From positions 29,061,374 to 29,125,373 of the forward strand of contig NC_133121.1 of the NCBI RefSeq assembly GCF_033568475.1: a stretch of DNA of 64,000 nt, in the 5' to 3' direction. The position numbers and the translations under genes were made by a program. The first letter of the stretch is position 1. Each line of letters starts with the position of its first letter. The DNA is from Henckelia pumila. Lineage: Eukaryota; Streptophyta; Magnoliopsida; Lamiales; Gesneriaceae. The notes under the pieces are model-generated. The model saw only the letters and a list, made by a program, of their open reading frames with translations. It was not told the origin of the DNA and did not search any database. Of this stretch, positions 57,061 to 64,000 are shown piece by piece.

Positions 57061-59442
57061 TTACATATATCTTAACGTATTGGGAAGAAAGTGAGTTGCC
57101 AATACAAGTAATTTGGCAGGTAACAAAAGCACTACAAGCAAATGCATATGCTGTGATGCAACTACACTACCAAACCGTTTCAAACTTGCTTTACTGTTCT
57201 GTACCAACCAAGAAAACTTGATCAACTCACTCCGCACCGGCCTTGATACTCCGTTCTCTCCAGCTGCAACAATCTGTTCCGAGCTATCGCATTTTCTTAT
57301 GCGGTTAAGCTCTTCACAAACAACATTACGAAACGATTTCAAGTAAGAGTTCATATCATGGTCTCTGAAAATGGTCCCGTCAGAGCCATAGGCACACCGG
57401 TCACTCAATATCTCGAGTGGGTGGGGCGAGTTTAAGAATACCAACTGTGCTGCACGAACTTGCTTCTCTGCCTCTGCAGCATCTGCTGTCAATAAATACA
57501 GGCCACTGCCTGACGGAAGAAGTTCATGGTTTGGCGAAAATGTATCGTCTGGTTGAAGGATAAAAAACTCTCCCATTGGAGCATATAACAGCTTCTGTGC
57601 ATCACAACACACCATGCATAAACATTTACTTATCTCAACTCAATTGTGTAACCGTATTGGAACTCGATACTTCTCAATATATCTTATACCTGTTCGCTAA
57701 GACACGGATGGTTGCGGAAGTTCCTATTGACTGCCTTGAGAAATTGCACCACGCGGCTAGGATAGTTGCAAGAAAAAGCGCGTGGAACAATGTCTCTGTG
57801 CATTGATATAGATTGGACGTGATTTCGAGGCAACCCAAGGTTGTGTAGTAGATGATCCCCTCCACACATTATTGTTGGTGCACCAAAAGTTATAACAGGA
57901 AGCAACGAAGAACGCGGAGCTACACCCCTTATCAGTAGCATCAGATTAATGAGCAATGCTAAACTTCCACCAAGAGAGTGCCCTGTGAAGCGAAATGTGG
58001 CACATTCCCCTCGAGATTCCATGTGCGCCTTAATATCTGGCAACATCTGATCGTAGATTCCTTTCGCAGCCTCATATATACCTCGGTGAACCAACACATC
58101 TAACCCCTAAAGAAAGAAGTATTCTGAGAATTTTAGAAACATGGTTGCATCTATGCAGTTTTCGTAAAAATCATTCTCAGAATTGCATATTAACAATAAA
58201 TACCTCAAACTGAACAGGCTCGAAAAGGAGATTGGCTTTCCATGAAGCCAGCGACTCAGATCCCTGTAAGTAAAGAAATCAAACTAAGCATTTTAAAGTA
58301 CTGATACATGCATGATTTTTTTTTTTCACCTAGTGTATTGTTCAATGGAGTCCACCTGTATGACAAAGAACCTTGTTGCCTTTTGATCGTCATCACAAAC
58401 AAACCACTCGCACGGTGATGAGCTAGTTGAGTTCAGATCATCTGCCACAGCTTGCTTTATTTCTTCCTTAGCAGCAACAACCGCAGTCACCGAATCAGTT
58501 GTGGCCATCAACGCGGCCATGTCCTCAACATCCCCTGTTTCATCTTCAGGAAAACCTTGAGTTGGATTGCAGTTGGTGGATTTGAAGTGAAGGATGGACT
58601 TTGTGTGAGAATGCAAATAGGAAGCTGCGGAAGCAGCGATTTGGTAAGCAGAAGAAGCACTTATTCGGTTGGCACGTCCTGTTTCGTTCCCTCCTCCATC
58701 TTGACACCTTCTATCTTCTTTCTGTGGGTTGTTTTCTTCTTCCGCTTTCACTGCCTGTTCTTTCTTTTCCAGTGATGAAGTCACAAAACGCAGTCCATGG
58801 GATCTGAGGAGATCACCAGGCTGTAACACCATTTCACCAAGAAACCATCAAATTAGCCAAAGAAACTTTCTGGGAATACATGAAATATTTGCATATAAGA
58901 AATCATACCTTGATTTGGGATATGGAATAAGCTAAATTTCCCAAATAAGACATCCAAGCATAAAATCTAGCTTCACGCAATGGCACCTTGCGAAGCAACT
59001 CGGAGAATGATTCTCTATCGAATTTAGTGCAATCAATATCATCAACAGAACTCACATCACACCCCTCCTCATCTCCATCCTTTTCATCACCATCATCTGA
59101 CTTTTCCTCCAATTGATGATCAGCGTCTTTAAATTCATCTTTCCACAGAGTCTTCACGTTCAGAATATTGAAAACCCAATTCCCACTCTGCCCTTCATCC
59201 TCAGCCTCTGCAAATTCCTCCACCAAAACGGCGTCCTCAACCGTGATCGCCTGCTCGTTCCGCCAGTTCTTACCTCCAGGCCACCAAGAACTGAGCGAAT
59301 GCCTGAAGGTGAACCCCCAAGGGAAGTTCCTGGGTAGCGGTGGCGGCGTCCCGGACACCGACGGCTTCTCCAGCGACGCAGAACGGAGCTCTGCAGGCTT
59401 GGGCATTCCATGAATTCCAGCATTGAAGCATAAAGCATCCAT
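57061..59442 (-). CDS. PLIP: Plastid lipase, class 3 (PLIP2/PLIP3-like)
   Basis: Five exons with consistent phase: 58909-59442, 58356-58820, 58204-58263, 57690-58106 and 57061-57594; 669 residues. The start at [13 protein letters not shown] matches where known PLIPs begin; an in-frame Met 23 codons upstream (59511) is possible. Residues about 60-160 are acidic and low-complexity. Class-3 lipase domain about 315-590: GSESLASW, the nucleophile elbow FTGHSLGGS (Ser397), [10 protein letters not shown] (Asp458) and a candidate His571 in [10 protein letters not shown] hydrophobic stretch follows near the C-terminus ([16 protein letters not shown]). Arabidopsis PLIPs are chloroplast glycerolipid A1-lipases; PLIP2 and PLIP3 are abscisic-acid-responsive and feed oxylipin synthesis. 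Plastid location here is inferred. Confidence 0.92.
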
Positions 59443-59790
59443 TTTTGTGCGTAAAGAATGGGCAAATGGAGCATAATACACAACCTGTGAAAATGCGTAA
59501 TCAATGATCATGGACAGCAGGGAGAGGAAAAAGGTTTGTTGGTATTTATAATGACATAACTACCGTCGAAAACAGTTTACCAAACATGGAACACAAATAG
59601 CAAACCAAGCCACGACGTCAGATCCATATATGAAAACATTTCTATTTATATTACCTGACGTTTTTCTTAAAAAAAACAAAAACAAAAACAAGTAAATTAG
59701 TATAATAAACATAAATTATTGTGAGGAAAATAAACGGGTAAATATTTATGTATGTAAATACAGCTCTATATATTTTCCTTTTTTTTAAAA
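59443..59790 (-). promoter_or_regulatory. Upstream region of the plastid lipase gene
   Basis: Sequence ahead of the minus-strand lipase start. It includes a CGACGTCAGATCC-like stretch with an ACGTC core (59611-59623), loosely like an ABRE/bZIP site; weak evidence. No gene seen. Confidence 0.3.
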
Positions 59791-59799
59791 ATTAAAACT

Positions 59800-60350
59800 T
59801 TTATTAATTAGAATTCAAATAGTCTTTTCATACAATCTCATATAAGGAAGACCACCCATGAAAAACTCTAAAGTATCGTGTGAAGCCAACACTTCTCTAG
59901 CAAGTCGACTGGCTGCTTCGTTAGCTTTCCTCCCCATATGCTCCAAAGAGATAAAATATGTAGAGCCAAGAAGATCTCACAACTCAAATGCAACCACACC
60001 CTCTGGACTTATATCCTCACTTGTATTAGTTGCGGCTATCACTGTTAATAAGGAATCCGAGAAGATGTGGATGTTCGTAAAGCTTTGTTGAACACAGAAA
60101 TACATACCAAACTTAATAGCCTCAAATTCTGCACCTTTCACTGATCCACAATATCTAATCTTGCATGACGTAGCTCCCAAAACCACACTGTCAGAGTCTC
60201 GAACCACGGAAACCATACTATATACTTGTTGATTTTGTTATCGATGCCTGCATCCACATCTAATCTCAATTGATTTAATACAGGTGGTTGCCAAACCTGT
60301 ACAGGTAAACTCCGATCCCTCCCAAATACAATATCACCAGCCACTCGAAG
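59800..60350 (-). pseudogene. LINE reverse transcriptase C-terminal RNase H fragment
   Basis: Minus strand: VLNQLRLDVDAGIDNKINKY, then VVRDSDSVVLGATS, KGAEFEAIKFGMYFC and HIFSDSLLTV, the DxG...E...D pattern of an RNase H fold, continuing past a stop at about 59977 to KANEAASRLAREVL. At least one frame break (about 60215) and one stop. Same protein class as 54200-54590 but a different part. Confidence 0.6.
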
Positions 60351-60439
60351 CTCTAAACCTTTCCACCTTTAATCTTATTGAATATTCAGATGGAGATTAT
60401 GCAAGTTGCAGGATTGACACAAGAGCACTCGCGGATCAT

Positions 60440-60652
60440 GTCAATTCCTTGGGGATAGATTGATCTCCTGGTTTAGCAAGAAGCAGACATCCATAACCAC
60501 TTCTACCACTGAAGTTGAATACCTAGCAGCTAGAAATTGTTGTGCTCAAATTTTGTGGATTGAACAACAACTGAGAGATTATGGTATTCGGTCGAGTGAA
60601 GCTTCCATCTTTTGTGACAACACAAGCACAATTGCAATTACATACTGTGAGA
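60440..60652 (+). pseudogene. copia RNase H fragment
   Basis: ISWFSKKQTSITTSTTEVEY and RDYGIRSSEASIFCDNTS are the standard copia RNase H signature. Cut at 60653 by an LTR-like arm. No other pol domains nearby. Confidence 0.75.
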
Positions 60653-61540
60653 TGTCACGTCTCGAAATTAGGCATAGTTGACGTCGGCGTTATTTAACGT
60701 TTTCACATTAAAAAACAAGCCTAAAAATACAGATTTCAAGAATAACCAGTTTTTCATTCATAAAGTGAAGATACACCGTCTTTTACAATAATTGATCAAA
60801 TAATAAACTTAACTGAAATATCAAAGTCTAATGCAGCTGCCTATTTTAAACATAACTAAACATCAGGATCTTGATCAGTTTTCACTGCCCCAAAACTGGT
60901 TCTGCTCATCATTCTCGAGTTCTTCTTCGTTCTTATTTGAGATGGGTGATTTGGGTGGGTGACTGATATGGGTGTCACTCATTAAATGGGAAAAATTTTC
61001 AGCATTCGTTTAAAATCATTTTAAAAGGATTTCTTACACATACATATATAGAATATAACATAGTACAGAGACAGAGACTTATTCTTTCAGAAATTCAGAA
61101 AATATAAACTTCAGAATGTGTACCAAGTTACTTGCAAATTTTGTGGTTAAATGATATCAGTCCCTTATATGGTATTCCTTTAACGAGTGAAGCCAGAGTT
61201 TCAGAGATTCAGAATTCAGAGTAGCAGAATATATATTCCTACCACTACTTCACAAGTTTTGGTACACAAGAAAATCATAGAGTGCATATTCGTGAATCAA
61301 ATCGTATATTTACATGCTAGAATCAAAACAAAACAGAGTTTCATTACTTTAAAACAAAACGCCAACTTACCGTAGTTTTTCTAAGCAAATTTTGGTTGTC
61401 TTGCTCAATTGGCTGCTAAACTGGTCTGCTCAAATGACTGCTTCTTTTAAACTGAATTTCCTCACTCACTCTATAGATGTTTTTCTCAGAATTGTGTGTA
61501 GCAGACCTCAAAAATCTGAGTACTATTTATAGGAAAGATT
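60653..61540 (-). repeat. LTR-like arm, left (inverted relative to right arm)
   Basis: Plus strand begins TGTCACGTCTCGAAATTAGG. It aligns, inverted, with 62035-62962 through TTATTTAACRTTTTCACATTAA, TCTAATGCA, CAAAACTGGTT, ATYTGAGATGG and TCCTATAAATAG. Divergence is considerable. Confidence 0.7.
61524..61532 (-). promoter_or_regulatory. TATA box of left LTR-like arm
   Basis: Minus strand TATAAATAG within TCCTATAAATAG; matched by the right arm's TATA box on the other strand. Confidence 0.5.
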
Positions 61541-62034
61541 CTGACTGTTAAGCTCCTCCTTTAATGCCATTATTTTCCATAATTCTGAGTTATTGCGTTA
61601 TTTATGATTTTTGAAGCAGCTGAATATCAGTCTAGTTACCGGACTGATCTTGGTCAACTGGTCAGCTCAGTTCACTTCGGTTCAGTTTACCTCGATTTCA
61701 GTCTTCCTCAAATTCAGTTTTCCGAATTTCAGTCTTCCTTCAAGCAGTCTACATCAAGTTCAGTCTACGTTTACTGATTTTAGTTTACCAAATTTTAGTC
61801 AAGGAATAAATTTCAGTTGAGGACTGGAATTTAGTTGAGGTTCGAATTTCAGCTGATGACTGAAATTCAGTTGAAGTTCGAATTTCAGTTGAGGACCAGA
61901 TTCAGTTGTCGAAGTTCAGTTGAGCTATGTTCAATAGACAGGAAGTCAGTCGAGCTACAGCTGCTGCTCTAGATTTGTAACTGATGCAATAACTCAAATT
62001 CATGGCAAATAATGACATTATATAGGGAGCCGAA
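61541..62034. repeat. Central TTCAGTTGA-repeat region between inverted arms
   Basis: At 61812-61926 about seven variants of TTCAGTTGAGG occur in 115 bp; a looser TTCAGTYTWCC series lies at 61675-61795. No coding region. Confidence 0.65.
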
Positions 62035-62962
62035 CAGTCCTAATTTTACCTATAAATAGCATGCAGATTCATGAGAAAATGTTAAATTAATTCTGCATCA
62101 AAACGCACAAAATTAGAGTGAGAGCATTCAGTTGAGCATTCAGTCGAGCAATGAGAAGTGGTTAGTTGAGAAAGAGCAGAACTTGCAAGCACAACTGAAA
62201 TTTTTGTTTAGCAATCTACGGTAAGTGGGATTTCGGTTTTAAATCTAATATTACGTTTTAAGTTCTGTTCCAGCATGTATATTTATTTTCAATGTCTGAA
62301 TATCTGAAACTTGTGATGTTGATGCACTGATGCTTGTGAACTAAAGGTAGGAATATATATTCTGAACACTCTGCCCTGTTTTTGGTCTTTTCTGATTTCT
62401 CACCCTTTAGAGGATAAACATATAAGAGGCTGATATAAGTTAGCCATGAAAATCATGAGTAAAATGGTGCATAAATAGATTCTGTAATTATGTTGAATAT
62501 ATATGATTTTAGTTCTGCTCTGCTACTGTATGAATATGTACGATTTCTGATAAAATGATTTAAAAGTCGGAATATTTCACCCCATTTATTGAGTGACACG
62601 CATATTACTCACTCACCCAAACCATCTCAGATAAAACCGAGGAAGGAGTGGAAGATGGTGAGCAAAACCAGTTTTGGTGCTGCTGAAGACTAAACGAAGA
62701 TTTCTGTTGTTTTATTTTTTATTTCAGGGTTATAGTTTATTAGTAGCCGTTGCATTAGAATTTGATTTTTCAATTTAGTTTATTATCCATTCAAGCCTTG
62801 TAAAGATTTCTGTAAATTCATTTTGATGAAGGACAATGAAATTTCAGTTTATGAATGAAAAGACTGATTATTTCTGGAATTTTTGAAATTCGAGTCTTAT
62901 TATTTAATGTGAAAATGTTAAATAACGCCAATGTCAACTAGGCCTGATTTCGGGGAGTGACA
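62035..62962 (+). repeat. LTR-like arm, right
   Basis: Ends CGGGGAGTGACA. It includes TATA box CCTATAAATAG at 62049-62059 and is the inverted counterpart of 60653-61540. Confidence 0.7.
62049..62059 (+). promoter_or_regulatory. TATA box of right LTR-like arm
   Basis: CCTATAAATAG; would direct transcription rightwards, away from the central repeat. Confidence 0.5.
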
Positions 62963-62969
62963 CATACTC

Positions 62970-63700
62970 TTCTTCCTCTTTCCTTCATCTCGTCTCCTCC
63001 ATTCCTTCATTCTTTTGTCTTAATTTTTTTTTTCCTCCAGCTGTTTTTGCTCTTCTTCCCCTTTTTTATGAACCCTTAGAGATATGATCAATTAGTTCGG
63101 TGAGCTGGGTGCCAATGGTTGCCTAAAAGTTATTCATACGATAATTTAACTTCTGTTCAGTATGAGATAACTGTCCAAAGATGTTTACAAGTGTGTTGTT
63201 GGTTTCTTTGGTAGAGACCTTAATCTAATTCAAGAATCCCTCAACTTCCTGATTCAGTACATGTACTTTACCCATTATGGCTTTGTGGGGATCATGGTCC
63301 CCAACGTCAGACACAGTAAAGTGAGCATCCATGGAAAGCATGAGATGTTGAACTTGTTGCATGTGATCATATACCGTAGCAAAAGCGACATCGATTTTCC
63401 CTTGAGTTTCGGCAGCAGGAGTTTCAGCCTTGTTGTCCTTCTATTGATCATCATTACCCTCAGAATCAGAATTAGACTGCTCACCATCTTCATCCATATC
63501 TTCTGCATCGGTGGTGCCTTCACGAGTAAGAAGAGCAAGATAGACATATTTTGTTTTTTTTATGTCAATAGGTGGGAGGGGGAAGGAGAAGATTTTTCTT
63601 CTGATATCACCGGTGGAGGAATAACATAAGAATATGTCTCTTGATTGGTAGTAAGTGGAAAGACGTCGGATGGTAGCGCTTAGTCGTGTCGCATCCAAAT
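62970..63700 (-). pseudogene. Ogre/Tat-like ORF fragment, broken
   Basis: Minus strand from 63698: ATRLSATIRRLSTYYQSRDI, FPLPPIDIKKTKYVYLALL, an acidic GTTDAEDMDEDGEQSNSD stretch, a stop, then DHMQQVQHLMLSMDAHF, more stops, and TIGTQLTELIDHISKG. The arrangement resembles the gag-side ORF of Ogre/Tat-type gypsy elements; identity is tentative. It parallels 42349-42551 at its end and is cut at 62963 by the LTR-like arm. Confidence 0.45.
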
Positions 63701-64000
63701 TACCCGACTCAACTCAAATAAATAAAATATGCAGTAGTGAGAGTAGGGATCGTTCCCACGAGGAAAGTGAAATTTATCGTGTTCTTAAAAATTACTAAAA
63801 TAAAATAAAGGGGGTTTGAGTTTTGAAATTAACTACTAAGAATTTAAAGCAATTTAAAAGTAAATTTTATCACTAGCATGTAGAATTCAAAATTATGAGA
63901 AACCAATTGAAAACAAGCCTTGGTATCGATCGACTACACCCTTGAAATTATTCATTCGATCATCGATTATCCAAAAATAATTAATCCTAATTGAATATTC
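63701..64000 (-). repeat. Probable LTR edge of the Ogre/Tat-like element
   Basis: Non-coding sequence with GGATCGTTCCCACGAGG and later CAAGCCTTGGTATCGATC and AATTAATCCTAATTGAAT, a style shared with the Athila-like LTR at 40956-42334 (ATCGATCCCACAGAG). It runs off the window. Confidence 0.4.

Overview
The window is nuclear DNA of a flowering plant, most likely a eudicot. It is AT-rich, has genes with GT-AG introns, and is dominated by LTR retrotransposons, Mutator-like and hAT DNA transposons, SINEs and LINE fragments. The host proteins resemble asterid versions most, but I cannot fix the species from sequence alone.

Four host genes are recognisable. (1) 3529-6440, minus: an organellar, probably mitochondrial, class-I peptide chain release factor 1 in ten exons, with the GGQ and PVT motifs. 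(2) 45468-47808, plus: an ATG8 autophagy modifier of the ATG8H/I type in five exons, with an unusual four-residue C-terminal tail. (3) 49566-52181, plus: an intronless CrRLK1L (FERONIA/ANXUR-type) malectin-like receptor kinase. (4) 57061-59442, minus: a class-3 plastid lipase of the PLIP type in five exons. They do not form a pathway; they are separate genes in a transposon-rich landscape.

Left part (1-14 kb): LTR remnants, two non-autonomous hAT-like elements with 8-bp target duplications, the release factor gene, and a complete-ended but decayed 6.7 kb Mutator-like element (6592-13285, 9-bp target duplication). That element carries a MuDR-type transposase remnant and, convergently, a plant mobile domain (PMD) gene. 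Its left end lies about 150 bp from the release factor start codon.

Middle (14-45 kb): a nest of retrotransposons. A decayed Ty3/gypsy chromovirus with both LTRs (14316-23257) is followed by a second chromovirus LTR, which was split by a very young Ty1/copia element (24898-34462, 5-bp target duplication, nearly identical 1,864-bp LTRs). The split element's pol is joined to the gag-protease half of an unrelated Athila-like element ending at 42334; both ORFs are open. Fragments of an Ogre/Tat-like element, another copia LTR and a second Athila-like LTR fill the rest up to ATG8.

Right part (45-64 kb): the three other host genes, separated by minisatellites, a solo-LTR-like repeat, two tRNA-type SINEs, LINE RNase H fragments, a head-to-head pair of LTR-like arms with divergent TATA boxes (60.65-62.96 kb), and the edge of another Ogre/Tat-like element. 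The most unusual structures are the GC-rich hairpin array in the copia leader, the Athila/chromovirus junction, the PMD-carrying Mutator element, and the recurring GC-rich modules inside unrelated LTRs.
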